Shown: one piece after another, positions 8,368 through 17,408 of the stretch
How the letters are laid out: each line of letters opens with the position of its first letter
Numbering within the stretch: the first letter of the stretch is position 1
Assembly: GCF_002234405.1 (NCBI RefSeq)
Contig: NZ_NMQT01000011.1
Coordinates: 62,001 to 126,000 of the forward strand
Reading direction: 5' to 3'
DNA length: 64,000 nt
Origin: Amycolatopsis thailandensis
GTDB taxonomy: Bacteria > Actinomycetota > Actinomycetes > Mycobacteriales > Pseudonocardiaceae
Made by a program: the position numbers and the translations under genes
The notes under the pieces: generated by a model
The model's database searches: none
Seen by the model: only the letters and a program-made list of their open reading frames with translations
Told to the model about the DNA's origin: nothing

Positions 8368-8933
8368 GCCCCGTAAAACCGAGAGGTCTCCTCCGCCGTG
8401 CGCCCCGTCGACCGACGGACCCCGGCAATCTCAGCTGCCATCGAGCCTACGTACAACGCGGCGACGGTGAAAAGGTTTGCCACGAGAAGTGGGGGAGTAG
8501 TCCCGTTTGCCTCCGGGACGGATGTAGTAGCCGCGTGTTCCCGGTGGGCGGGACGGGCCAGGAGTCGATCTTCCCCGGCGGACAGAGTTCTCTGAACCGA
8601 AGGGCATTTGACTGTTTGGCTCGACCTGCGCGCCGGTTTACTTGACCCGTGAGTAGGTCTGACCGCGCGCTGGGCGCGGTCGGCGTCCTGGGGCGTCGGA
8701 ACGCGGGAGAGTCTGTATGCGAACGACCTTGTGCTGTGCGGACGATTCCCCCGCCGGGCGAAACCGGATCCGGAAGTAGCCCTCTTTCCTGAGCGAAGGC
8801 CGTGAATTGCACGGCTCGCACTTTTGTCTTCGCGTCACCGTCGAGTGTCGATTCCCGGATCAGCGTCGCGACCGGCGCCGATCGGATCTTTTCGCTGCGC
8901 TGATGCCGGCGATTCCGTGATTTTGGAGGACTT
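8368..8933. other. 566-bp region without a convincing gene, upstream of the secreted mosaic protein
   Basis: No frame here has good coding character on either strand. It contains a perfect 8-bp hairpin, GACCGCGC/GCGCGGTC (8661-8668 and 8674-8681) with a 5-nt loop. The last 200 bases presumably hold the promoter and leader of the large gene starting at 8934. The GGAGGA at 8925-8930 is that gene's ribosome site. Confidence 0.5.
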
Positions 8934-11900
8934 GTGTTACCTGCTCCTGCGCAGAGACGAAGAGTCTCCGTGGTTCTCGCTCTGTCCCTGATCGCGGGCC
9001 TGCTCCCCGCTCTGGTGTCCGCGGCGGCACCGGCGGTCGCCGCGGTGACCGATCTCCGAGTGGCCACCTGGAACATGCGTGGCAGTGTCAGCGGCGTCAA
9101 CAAGTGGGGAAGCATCATTCCGGGAATGATGCGCGCGCACGGACTGCGCGTGATGGCACTGCAGGAACACTCGGACAACTGGGATAAATCGCTGGAGAAC
9201 ACCGGCGCGAAAGTCACCGACGTCGAAGGAAACGGTGCTGCCGACGACGGTACCGGTGACTTGACCACCTCGGCCGATCCCGACGATCAGTACGCCGACT
9301 CGCCTCGCGGGTGCATGGACGACTTCACCTCCGACAAGTACAAGACCAGCGAGTTCGGCAAGACCCGGTACGCGCACCTCAAGATCGAGTTCCCCGCGCC
9401 GCACAGCGACACGTTCCATGTGTACCTGCTGAAGACCAAGAGCAGCGAGCGGACGCTGGCGATGATCTCCGATCAGCCGGCCAGCGCGTGCCGGATCCAG
9501 CCCGCCTTGGTCGAGCCGAGGAAACTGGACGAGGACGCCAAGAAGTACCCCGAGCTCAAGACGCGCGGCGATTGGCGGCTGATGTTCGCCGCCAAGCCCC
9601 TGTTCGGCTTGAAGTTCGGCGACACTTGGGTCTACAACCTGCACGCGGAGTCCAAGGGCGACAAAGAGAACGACGTGGACAAGTTGGTCGCCCCGGTCTC
9701 CACGCGGCTCGGTGAGCGCTACGCCGTCGTCGGGGACTACAACCGGGAAATGGAAACCCTCGTCCTCGGGGATCTCGACGAGAACGGGAACCGCCTCGAC
9801 CCGGATCTCCCGTTGGACCCCGGTGAGGCAGCGGTCGGCTCGACGAAGAACACCTTCAAGGTGGGCAGGGAACAACGCAGCAAGTACGACTACATGATCG
9901 CCAACGGTTTCCCCGCCACCACTCCGCATATGCCTTCCCCCGAGCGGGACAGGCAGGAGTACACCGGATTCCGCCAGAGCTACATCACCTCGACGGACTC
10001 GGATCACTACCCGGTCGTGTTCCGCAAGGAGACCGACAAGGCCCTCCGCAAAGCCGGAGAGGACAAGTGTCTCCCTGTACCCGCCTCGAACCTCCGGGTG
10101 GCGGGCGACGACTACTCGTGCTCGCTGAGGTCCCCGGCGATCGTGTCCATGGGGGACTCGTACATCTCCGGTGAGGCAGGACGCTGGGCGGGCAACGCGA
10201 ACACCCCGGAGAAGGACTCGGTCTGGGGGACCGACCGGGGGATGAGCGCCTATGTGGACAACACCGGCTACCAGAGTGGCAACAAATGCGACCGGTCCGA
10301 TGTCGCCGAGATCAAGGGTGCCGACGTCGCCGGGGTGCCACCGGAACGACGGTTCAACCTGGCTTGTTCCGGGGCGCTGACCCAGCATGTCCTCGCGGAG
10401 ACCTTCAAGGGTGAGAAACCGCAGATCCAGCAGTTGGAGAAGGTGGCGGCGGACAACGAGGTCAAGCTGATCACCGTCTCGGTCGGCGGCAACGATCTCG
10501 GCTTCTCGGACATCGTGACGACCTGCGCGACCAACTATCTCAACCCGGCCACCTCCGCGAGGTGCAACAAGACCCAGCAGGAGAAGCTGGACAAGGGGCT
10601 GCGGGAGACGCAGCCGAAGATCCACGCCACCCTGCAGAAGATCATCGACACCATGGCCGATCTCGGCTACCAGCGCGATTCCTACCGGCTGGTGCTGCAG
10701 TCCTATCCCGCGCCGATGCCGGTGGGCTCCCGGTTCCGCGAGAAGGAAGAGAACTATCAGCGATACACCAGGGATGGTTGCCCGTTCTACAACGACGACG
10801 CGACCTGGGCGCACGACAAGGTGATCCCCGCCATCGGCGGGATGCTCCGCGGCGCGGCCTCCTCGGTCGGCGCGGACTTCCTGGACCTGCGGGACGCGTT
10901 CGACGGCCACGAACTGTGCGCGGACAGGGCGAGCCAGGCGGCAGCGGGGAACAGCGCCGCGAATCCGCTGCCCGCGGAGAAGGCGGAATGGGTGCGCTGG
11001 GTGCCCGGTATCGACAAGCCGTGGCTGCCGCAGCCGAACTTCCAGGGTGCGGCGCAGGAGGCCATTCACCCGAACGCGTTCGGCCAGCGCGCGCTGAGTG
11101 CCTGCCTCACCCAGTTCGCCCGGACGCAAAAGGGCAGTTCTCTGAAGTGTGTCGGCACCCCGGGTAAGGGACCGGACAGTGTGCGCCTCGGCTCGATCAC
11201 CGATCCCGGCCCGACACCGGGACGGCCGATCGACGCCGCGCTCACGCTGGACCACGACGACGTGTATGTGTTCCACGGTCCCGCGTACGCGAAGGTCGAG
11301 GGCAGCACCCATATCGACGGCGGTGTCAAGGGCATCTACGAAACCTGGCCCGCTCTCCGGGGGACCAGGTTCGCGAACAAGATCGACGGCGGCTTCGTCA
11401 TCCCCGGCGAGAACCGGCAGGCGTACCTGTTCAGCGGTGACCAGTACCTCGTTCTCGGCCTGGGCGGGGACCGCGGCTCCGACTGGTTGCGCGAGGGCCC
11501 GGCGCCCATCGCGGAACGCTGGCCTTCGTTGCGTGGTACCGGTTTCGACACCGGGGTCGACGCCGCGTTCGCCGATGGCCAGTCCCTGGACACCGCCTAC
11601 CTGATCAAGGGTGACAAGGTGGTGGACGTCCGGTTCGGCGGGTTCCCGCTCCAGACGGTGGCGGGCACCGTCCGCGGCACCGGCGAGATGTGGCACACGC
11701 TCAAGCAGGCCGATCCCGCCGGGACGACGTTCCGGAAGAAGGTCGACGCGGCCTTCGGTATCGGGATCCCGGGCGGCTGCCGCCGTCCGGTGCCCACTCA
11801 GTGGGCGTGCTCCTCGGGGTGGAGCGAGTTCGTCCTGATCAGCGACGGCAAGCTCGCCCGCTTCGGCAAACACGGGTACCAGGCTCAGCCGGGCAGCGAG

Positions 11901-12890
11901 ACCCTGGAATCGGGGCCGAGTTCGGTGTGCGAGACGTGGCAGGTGCTCTGCGGCACGATCTTCGCGCCGAACACCCCGGCGAAGGGAGAGGACGGCAAGA
12001 CTCCCGGGCAACTGGCCGACGCGCCGGTGAAGGACGGGCAGTCGGGCAAGCTGAAGTCGGCCACCGGACTGCTCGCCGCCCCGGGTTCGAACGCCGGGGC
12101 TCCGGTCACCGGCGCGGGCGCGACCACGTTCGCCGGTGACGACAAGAGCTGGGCGTTCCACGACGCGGGCAACGGCAACTGGCTGATCGAAACCCAGGCC
12201 ACGAACTCGGGCAACCCGGACGGCAAGGACCTGCTGCTGGACACCTCGGCGTCGCACGGGGCGAACCTGGTCGACTACGTGCCGGGTGGTGCGTACCAGG
12301 GGTGGATGTTCCGCCCCGCCGGTTCCGGTTGGTACAACCTGATGGACAACACCGATGGCACCTGTCTCACCGCGGGCAACGCGGGGGCGGGGCTGGTCGC
12401 CGCGGAATGCGACGGCCGTGCGGCACAGCGGTGGCAGCCGGCGGAGCTGAGTGCCGTTCTGCCACCGACGAAGCAGCCCACCGAGGCGCTGGTCTCGAGT
12501 GACGGTTTCGCCGTCGACCTCGACTTCGGCGACCGCACCCCGGGCACGAAGATCCAGGCACGCAAACCCAAACCCTGGTGGCCGCAGCCCCAGCAATGGC
12601 TCCTGCGGGAACAGGGCACGGGGAGCTGGGTGATCGAGACCGGCTACGGCGGCTCGAAGGTGCTCGGCAGGGGACCGGACGACCAGACACAACTGGTCGC
12701 CTATTCCGAAGGCGCCGCCGGTCAGCGGTGGTCGCTGGCCGACGCCGGCGGAGGCTGGTTGAAGCTGGCCAACGGCGCGGGCGGCTGCCTGACCTCGGCC
12801 GCGGTCGGTGAAGCACTGCGGATCTCGGCATGCACGGGATCGGCCCAGCAGAAATGGCGCCGGGTGCCGGACGCCACGCAGGTCCGGTAA
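8934..12890 (+). CDS. Secreted multidomain protein: CdtB/DNase I-like nuclease, SGNH hydrolase, hemopexin-like and ricin-type lectin domains
   Basis: The 1318-aa protein starts at a GTG four to five bases after GGAGG and has a signal peptide ending near residue 38 (AAAPAVAA). Residues 40-370 form an endonuclease/exonuclease/phosphatase fold of the cytolethal-distending-toxin B type: VATWNMRGS, MALQEHSD, VVGDYNRE and the closing STDSDHYPVVF. Residues about 395-735 form an SGNH esterase: GDSYISGEA with Ser409, a LACSGA block, VGGND near 518 and IHPNAFGQ with His712. Residues about 770-1010 contain repeats ending in YLFSGDQYLVL or YVFHGPAY patterns, as in hemopexin-like propellers. Residues about 1060-1315 form two ricin-type beta-trefoil lectin units (QRW motifs). 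All key residues of both enzymes are present. The architecture suggests a secreted toxin or scavenging enzyme that binds glycans; this function is inferred. Confidence 0.8.
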   Translation: MLPAPAQRRRVSVVLALSLIAGLLPALVSAAAPAVAAVTDLRVATWNMRGSVSGVNKWGSIIPGMMRAHGLRVMALQEHSDNWDKSLENTGAKVTDVEGNGAADDGTGDLTTSADPDDQYADSPRGCMDDFTSDKYKTSEFGKTRYAHLKIEFPAPHSDTFHVYLLKTKSSERTLAMISDQPASACRIQPALVEPRKLDEDAKKYPELKTRGDWRLMFAAKPLFGLKFGDTWVYNLHAESKGDKENDVDKLVAPVSTRLGERYAVVGDYNREMETLVLGDLDENGNRLDPDLPLDPGEAAVGSTKNTFKVGREQRSKYDYMIANGFPATTPHMPSPERDRQEYTGFRQSYITSTDSDHYPVVFRKETDKALRKAGEDKCLPVPASNLRVAGDDYSCSLRSPAIVSMGDSYISGEAGRWAGNANTPEKDSVWGTDRGMSAYVDNTGYQSGNKCDRSDVAEIKGADVAGVPPERRFNLACSGALTQHVLAETFKGEKPQIQQLEKVAADNEVKLITVSVGGNDLGFSDIVTTCATNYLNPATSARCNKTQQEKLDKGLRETQPKIHATLQKIIDTMADLGYQRDSYRLVLQSYPAPMPVGSRFREKEENYQRYTRDGCPFYNDDATWAHDKVIPAIGGMLRGAASSVGADFLDLRDAFDGHELCADRASQAAAGNSAANPLPAEKAEWVRWVPGIDKPWLPQPNFQGAAQEAIHPNAFGQRALSACLTQFARTQKGSSLKCVGTPGKGPDSVRLGSITDPGPTPGRPIDAALTLDHDDVYVFHGPAYAKVEGSTHIDGGVKGIYETWPALRGTRFANKIDGGFVIPGENRQAYLFSGDQYLVLGLGGDRGSDWLREGPAPIAERWPSLRGTGFDTGVDAAFADGQSLDTAYLIKGDKVVDVRFGGFPLQTVAGTVRGTGEMWHTLKQADPAGTTFRKKVDAAFGIGIPGGCRRPVPTQWACSSGWSEFVLISDGKLARFGKHGYQAQPGSETLESGPSSVCETWQVLCGTIFAPNTPAKGEDGKTPGQLADAPVKDGQSGKLKSATGLLAAPGSNAGAPVTGAGATTFAGDDKSWAFHDAGNGNWLIETQATNSGNPDGKDLLLDTSASHGANLVDYVPGGAYQGWMFRPAGSGWYNLMDNTDGTCLTAGNAGAGLVAAECDGRAAQRWQPAELSAVLPPTKQPTEALVSSDGFAVDLDFGDRTPGTKIQARKPKPWWPQPQQWLLREQGTGSWVIETGYGGSKVLGRGPDDQTQLVAYSEGAAGQRWSLADAGGGWLKLANGAGGCLTSAAVGEALRISACTGSAQQKWRRVPDATQVR

Positions 12891-12917
12891 CTCCACGCCT
12901 GACTACGGACAAGGACT

Positions 12918-15539
12918 ATGCGAATGCGTAACGACAACACGTCATCACGCGCCGGGTACGCGTGGCCCGCGAGATTCGGGCTGGGGGCCGCGAAAGCCGT
13001 CATCGGGACGCTCGCCGGTCTCGGGGCGACCTGGCTCGGCTTGCTGATCGCGGCCACCGGCTCCGGGTTCGACGCCTCGGCGGCCGACCAGCTTCGCCGC
13101 GGGGCGGGGGGAGTGTTCACCGCCTTCGGCGCGGGGCTCGGCGCTCCGGTCGACTGGCGGTTCGCGGGCACCGGCTGGACGGGGCGGATCTGGCCGGTCG
13201 AACTGCTGGGCCAGGCCTCGCCTTTGCTGTGGGTGCTGCTCGGACCCGCGGCGGCTCTGCTGGTCACGGCATTCCTCGCCCGGTGGCGCGGCTGCGGTCT
13301 CGCCGGCGTGCTCGGCATCGGCCTCGGCTACGTCGTCACGGTCGGCGGTGGCCTGCTGCTCGTCGACACCTTGAACACGACCGGCGGACCGGCGTTGCTG
13401 ACCCTGAGCACGCCGTGGCTGGTGGCGGCGGGGTTCACGGGTGCCTGGGTGCTGGTGATCGCGGTTCTGGGCAAGCTCTGCGCGATCGCGGTCACCCGGA
13501 TCCCGCAGGCGGGGCCGCGGCACAGGTTCGCCGTGCTCGCGATGGTGATCGCGCTCGTGGCGAGCACGACGGTGGCGGCGGGCGGCAGACCGGCGATGGG
13601 CGGCTACCCGTCCGCGACCGCGGCCGCCATCGACCGGTTGCGCCAGGAATCGGGCAGCGACTTCCTGCTGGCCATGGACACCCAGCTCGACGTGCCGTCC
13701 CTGATCGGGGTCAACAGTTCCTTGAGGAGCGGAACCGGCGGCTGGCTGACGGACCACGCCGCCCTGTTCGGCCTGCCCGACCCGGCCCGGCAGCTCCGGC
13801 AGGTCCAGGAGGACACCGACCGGCTGGGCCAGAAGCACATCCGCTACCAGCAGACGGTGGACGGCGTCCCGGTGCACAACGCCGTGGTCATCATGCACCT
13901 GAACACCGGTGGCGAAAGCGTGCGAGCGATCAGCAGCAGTGCCCGGCCCGATCTCACCCCGGTGTCCACCACCCCGGACGTCGGCGCGGACAAGGCGCTC
14001 GCGGTCGCCCGCAAGGCCTTGCCCCAAGGCAAACTGATCGCGCCGATCCAGCTGTTCGTCCGGGGTGAGCGTCCGGCGAAGGACAGGAAGACCGACACCA
14101 GGCTGGTGTGGCGAGTGTGGCTGTCCGACCCGTCGAGCAACACCTCGAACGACTATTACGTCGACGCGCACAACGGTCACCTGCGGTGGTCTGATAACAA
14201 GTTCGAGACCGGCCGCGACATCAAGGTCCTCGACGACCAGCACCAGGGGACCGACAGCGAGGAGGCGCCGAACCCGGAGACGGTATGGGCGGGCGGCCAC
14301 CACGTCGGGCCGAACGACGTGCTCGACGCGGACAAGGCCTACGACTGGACCGGCGCCACCTACACCTACTACCGGGACAAGTTCGGCCGTGACGGGATCG
14401 ACGGCAAGGGAATGACCATCCTCTCGCACGTCCGCCACGCGGTCGACTGGGTCAACGCGGGCTGGGGCGGGGACGCGATGTACTTCGGCGACAACATGGT
14501 GACCCCGGACGTGACGGGCCACGAGCTCACCCACGGCGTCATCCAGTACACCGCCAATCTCGACTACCTCGGATCACCCGGCGCGCTCAACGAAAGCTAT
14601 GCCGACATCTTCGGCAAGATGGTGCAACGGCACGCGACCGGGAAAGTCGTCACCACCGACTGGACGATCGGGGCCGGATCCGCGGCGGGCGTCATCCGGA
14701 ACATGGCCGATCCGAACAACGGCAACGACGGGAACGACGAAACCAAGTTCTGGCAACCGGATCACATGGACGAGTACGTGTACACCTGCATGGACAACGG
14801 GGGTGTGCACTACAACAGCGGGATCGCCAACCGCGCCTACGTCATCATGGCTCAGGCCATCGGCGAGGACCGGGCCGAGCAGATCGCCTTCCGCGCGCTG
14901 ACCACCTACCTCGTCCCCACCTCGGCGTTCTTCAGCGCCGCGCAGGCCACCGTGCTGGCGGCCCGGGACCTGTACGGGCAGAACACACCGGAAACCCTGG
15001 CGGCACAACAATCCTGGCAACAGGTCGGCGTGCTCGGCCGGGAGCACGAGTATGTGTTCCTGCTGTGCATCTGCTTCATCCCGATCATCATCAGCGACAC
15101 CGACATGGACCAGTTCCCCGACATCGACGTCCCCGCCGACGACATCCTCGCGGGGGCCGGGCACGTCCGCGACCTGATGCAGCGCAACGCCAGTCCCGCT
15201 CTGACGCACTACGGGCGGGTGATCATGGACACCGGGAAAGACATCATGGACATCTTCAACAAGGACAGGGCACTGCGCGATCAATTCATCAGGACGATGA
15301 CCACCCTTTCACCGGCCCTCGTCTCCGTGCTGACCGATGAAGGCGACACTGTCGTCGTCACCAAACAGATGGTCGACCAGAGCAACGCGCTCTTCGACGC
15401 CATGGTCGCCTACGGCACCGAGAACGAACGGCCCGACGTTGTGAAAACCGTCACCGAGGAACGCGCCGACGTCACCCCGGCCCTGATCGGCAAGACCGCG
15501 AACCAGGCGATGGACGAACTGGACAAGCACACGCGATAG
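12918..15539 (+). CDS. M4 (thermolysin-family) metallopeptidase with N-terminal membrane domain
   Basis: The 873-aa protein has four to five hydrophobic helices within residues 20-230. A propeptide-like region follows (residues 240-440, with QKHIRYQQTVDGVPVHNAV, the usual FTP/PepSY-type pattern). The M4 catalytic domain has HELTH at residues 535-539 and the third zinc ligand Glu559 in NESYAD, exactly 24 residues after the first His as in thermolysin. The late-domain motif VHYNSGIANRAY is also present. A tail of about 150 residues follows. M4 enzymes are normally secreted with a simple signal peptide, so a multi-helix membrane anchor is unusual. The ATG at 12918 has AAGGA upstream and lies 27 bp after the mosaic secreted protein, so the two are probably co-transcribed. 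It may process or release that protein. Confidence 0.82.
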   Translation: MRMRNDNTSSRAGYAWPARFGLGAAKAVIGTLAGLGATWLGLLIAATGSGFDASAADQLRRGAGGVFTAFGAGLGAPVDWRFAGTGWTGRIWPVELLGQASPLLWVLLGPAAALLVTAFLARWRGCGLAGVLGIGLGYVVTVGGGLLLVDTLNTTGGPALLTLSTPWLVAAGFTGAWVLVIAVLGKLCAIAVTRIPQAGPRHRFAVLAMVIALVASTTVAAGGRPAMGGYPSATAAAIDRLRQESGSDFLLAMDTQLDVPSLIGVNSSLRSGTGGWLTDHAALFGLPDPARQLRQVQEDTDRLGQKHIRYQQTVDGVPVHNAVVIMHLNTGGESVRAISSSARPDLTPVSTTPDVGADKALAVARKALPQGKLIAPIQLFVRGERPAKDRKTDTRLVWRVWLSDPSSNTSNDYYVDAHNGHLRWSDNKFETGRDIKVLDDQHQGTDSEEAPNPETVWAGGHHVGPNDVLDADKAYDWTGATYTYYRDKFGRDGIDGKGMTILSHVRHAVDWVNAGWGGDAMYFGDNMVTPDVTGHELTHGVIQYTANLDYLGSPGALNESYADIFGKMVQRHATGKVVTTDWTIGAGSAAGVIRNMADPNNGNDGNDETKFWQPDHMDEYVYTCMDNGGVHYNSGIANRAYVIMAQAIGEDRAEQIAFRALTTYLVPTSAFFSAAQATVLAARDLYGQNTPETLAAQQSWQQVGVLGREHEYVFLLCICFIPIIISDTDMDQFPDIDVPADDILAGAGHVRDLMQRNASPALTHYGRVIMDTGKDIMDIFNKDRALRDQFIRTMTTLSPALVSVLTDEGDTVVVTKQMVDQSNALFDAMVAYGTENERPDVVKTVTEERADVTPALIGKTANQAMDELDKHTR

Positions 15540-15573
15540 CCACTCCGCGGACGCGTCGGACTACTGCGCGAAA

Positions 15574-15609
15574 CCCGGCATCACTCGTACGCGTACGAGT
15601 GATGCCGGG
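15574..15609. terminator. 36-bp perfect palindrome between convergent genes
   Basis: The sequence from CCCGGCATCACTCGTACG (15574-15591) to its exact reverse complement (15592-15609) forms an 18-bp-arm palindrome with no spacer. It lies 35 bp after the metallopeptidase stop and 130 bp before the end of the minus-strand sulfur operon. This is the expected position and shape of a bidirectional factor-independent terminator without a U-tract, as is common in actinomycetes. The remaining bases 15610-15739 show no gene. Confidence 0.65.
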
Positions 15610-15739
15610 CCTATCTCAGGACATCCCGGAGCGTTCGATAATGGTCTTAGCCGACTCCGCCTCCGTCAGCGCGATCACCGTCACCTGAGCCCACACGAAC
15701 AGCGTCTCCGGCAGCCGGCGCGGGTCGACCGCGGCAGGG

Positions 15740-16675
15740 TTACCGGGCCACGTGCGGAGTCAGCAGATCGTTGAGCCAGGGTAGGACCGCGGACCGCGGA
15801 TCGACCGATCGGGGCAGGAGTCCGTTGGCTGCCAGCAGTTCCGCCGCGTGGTGTTGTTCGGCGAGGAATTCTTCGGTCACCGGGTTGAGTCCGAACGGAC
15901 GGCCGCGCAGGGCGTGTTCCCACCGATCGAGGTCCGACGGCGAGGTCGTTCCCGCGTCTTCGGCGAAGTAGCGTGCGGCTTCCCGGGGATCGGCCGTGAT
16001 CCAAGCGTCGGACTCTTGCAGCGAGCGGACGATTTCGGTGAGTTCGTCGCGATGGTTCTCGGCGAAGTCGCGCCGGGTGAACCACAGTGAGGGGTGGCTG
16101 AAGAGGCCTTCGGTGTCGATCAGGGTCCGGACCGGACCCTCCTGTTCGACCGCGGCCAAAGCCGGATAGGCCCCGACCCAGGCGTCGAGGTCGCCGGACC
16201 GGAACGCGGACGGCCCGTCGTGCACCGAGGTGTCGACCGGTTCGATGTCGGACCAGGACAGCCCGGCTCGCTCCAAGGCGAACAACAGGAGCGTGGTCTG
16301 CCAGGACCCGTGCGCGATGCCGACGCGACGACCCCGGAGGTCGGCGACGGACCGGACCGGCGACTCCGGCTTGACCACCAGCCTGCCGTTTTCCACCCGT
16401 GGGCCGGAGATACCGACATAGACGAGATCACGACCGTGGGCGAGGCCGGTCACGGGCGGAGTGAAGCCGGTGCCGATGAAGTCGTACCCGCCCGGTTCGA
16501 ACAGCCAGTCCGAGTGCAGGGTCGGCAGCGCGGTCTTCGGGTCGACCGGCGGTTTCGCGGGCAGGGTACGGAGGTCGACCCATTCGACGCCGGGCAGCCG
16601 GCGCTCCAGGATGCCGCGGTGGCGGAGGACGAACAGCGAATTGTTGTGGGGGAAGAAACCGACTCGAACGGTCAT
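15740..16675 (-). CDS. Cytosolic SsuA/TauA-like substrate-binding-fold protein
   Basis: The 311-aa protein starts MTVRVGFFPHNNSLFVLRHR and has no signal peptide or lipobox. It nevertheless follows the nitrate/sulfonate/taurine binding-protein fold, with a VADLRGRRVGIAHGSWQTTL block and a DLDAWVGAYPALAAVEQEG block. Binding-fold proteins without export signals in sulfur clusters can be enzymes, DszB desulfinase being the model, but the DszB Cys motif is not seen here. It is the last gene of an eight-gene operon, 13 bp after the aldolase. It may be a second desulfinase-like enzyme or a cytosolic sensor of an organosulfur compound. Confidence 0.65.
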   Translation of the reverse strand: MTVRVGFFPHNNSLFVLRHRGILERRLPGVEWVDLRTLPAKPPVDPKTALPTLHSDWLFEPGGYDFIGTGFTPPVTGLAHGRDLVYVGISGPRVENGRLVVKPESPVRSVADLRGRRVGIAHGSWQTTLLLFALERAGLSWSDIEPVDTSVHDGPSAFRSGDLDAWVGAYPALAAVEQEGPVRTLIDTEGLFSHPSLWFTRRDFAENHRDELTEIVRSLQESDAWITADPREAARYFAEDAGTTSPSDLDRWEHALRGRPFGLNPVTEEFLAEQHHAAELLAANGLLPRSVDPRSAVLPWLNDLLTPHVAR

Positions 16676-16688
16676 GGGTGTGCGCTCC

Positions 16689-17399
16689 TCAGTGTTCGGG
16701 GATCAGGCCGAGGCGGCGTGCCTCGTCGACGAGACCGCTGCGGCTCCACTGCGCGACCAGGTTGGTCGGATCGAACTCGACCGATCCGCCCAATCCCTCG
16801 GCGATCGCCTGGAACTGCGCGCCTTCTTCGAGCAGCACGATGAACTTCGCGGTTTCCAGCAGGCCGTCGCGGCCGAGGACGTTGACGCCGCCGTTGGCCT
16901 CGAAGATCGCGACCAGATGCGGGTCCTCTCGCAATCGTTCCAGGATGAACTCGCTCGCGGGCCGGCTGCGGTCGATGTGCGGCGGGATCTCCCGCGACAG
17001 GGTGAGGCGCTGGGACGCGGCGTAGCGGATCGGCAGGGTGCGGTGGGTCTGTGCCCAGCCACCGAGCCAGGGCGTGTGGACGTGCACCACTGTCGTGATT
17101 TCCGGGTGCTCGCGGAAGACCTTGCTGTAGCCGCCGATGAAACCGGCGCGTCCGCTCCCGGACAGCACGGTGCCGTCGAACGTGGCGATCACGGGTTCCA
17201 CTTCGCGGTCGTCGGCCCAGGGACCGGGTTCGTTGAGGGCCACGGCGATCTCTTCGCCGGGAACCCGCTCCACGAAGTTCACGGTGCCGTTCGCCGAGGT
17301 GGTGCCGGTTTCCCGAAACACCCGGAACGCCCTTTCGGCGTCCCGGCGGGCGTTCTCGACGAACTCGGTGATACTCGAATCGAGTGTGCTGGTCAACAT
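16689..17399 (-). CDS. Class II aldolase/adducin family protein
   Basis: The 236-aa protein contains the zinc-binding VVHVHTPWL motif (two His separated by one residue) near residue 105, an upstream glycine-rich SGSGRAGFIGGYSKVF segment and a C-terminal HLVAIFEANGGVNVLGRD block. Members cleave or epimerise phosphorylated sugars or decarboxylate small acids. In a sulfonate operon a role in cleaving a sulfo- or desulfonated carbon skeleton is plausible but inferred. The ATG at 17399 has AGGAGG only one base upstream, which is unusually close. The preceding stop is nine bases away, so coupling to the upstream monooxygenase is likely. Confidence 0.75.
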   Translation of the reverse strand: MLTSTLDSSITEFVENARRDAERAFRVFRETGTTSANGTVNFVERVPGEEIAVALNEPGPWADDREVEPVIATFDGTVLSGSGRAGFIGGYSKVFREHPEITTVVHVHTPWLGGWAQTHRTLPIRYAASQRLTLSREIPPHIDRSRPASEFILERLREDPHLVAIFEANGGVNVLGRDGLLETAKFIVLLEEGAQFQAIAEGLGGSVEFDPTNLVAQWSRSGLVDEARRLGLIPEH

Positions 17400-17408
17400 T
17401 CCTCCTGA

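Noticed and set aside
8937..12896. A 1319-codon open frame on the minus strand opposite the mosaic secreted protein
   Set aside because: It is the high-GC antisense shadow of a gene with clear signal peptide and catalytic motifs; its translation is Arg/Gly/Val-rich without any domain.
15610..15739. A short coding-like stretch on the minus strand ending near 15615
   Set aside because: It gives about 40 residues without a start or ribosome site and in a frame different from the upstream gene; too short to call even as a remnant.
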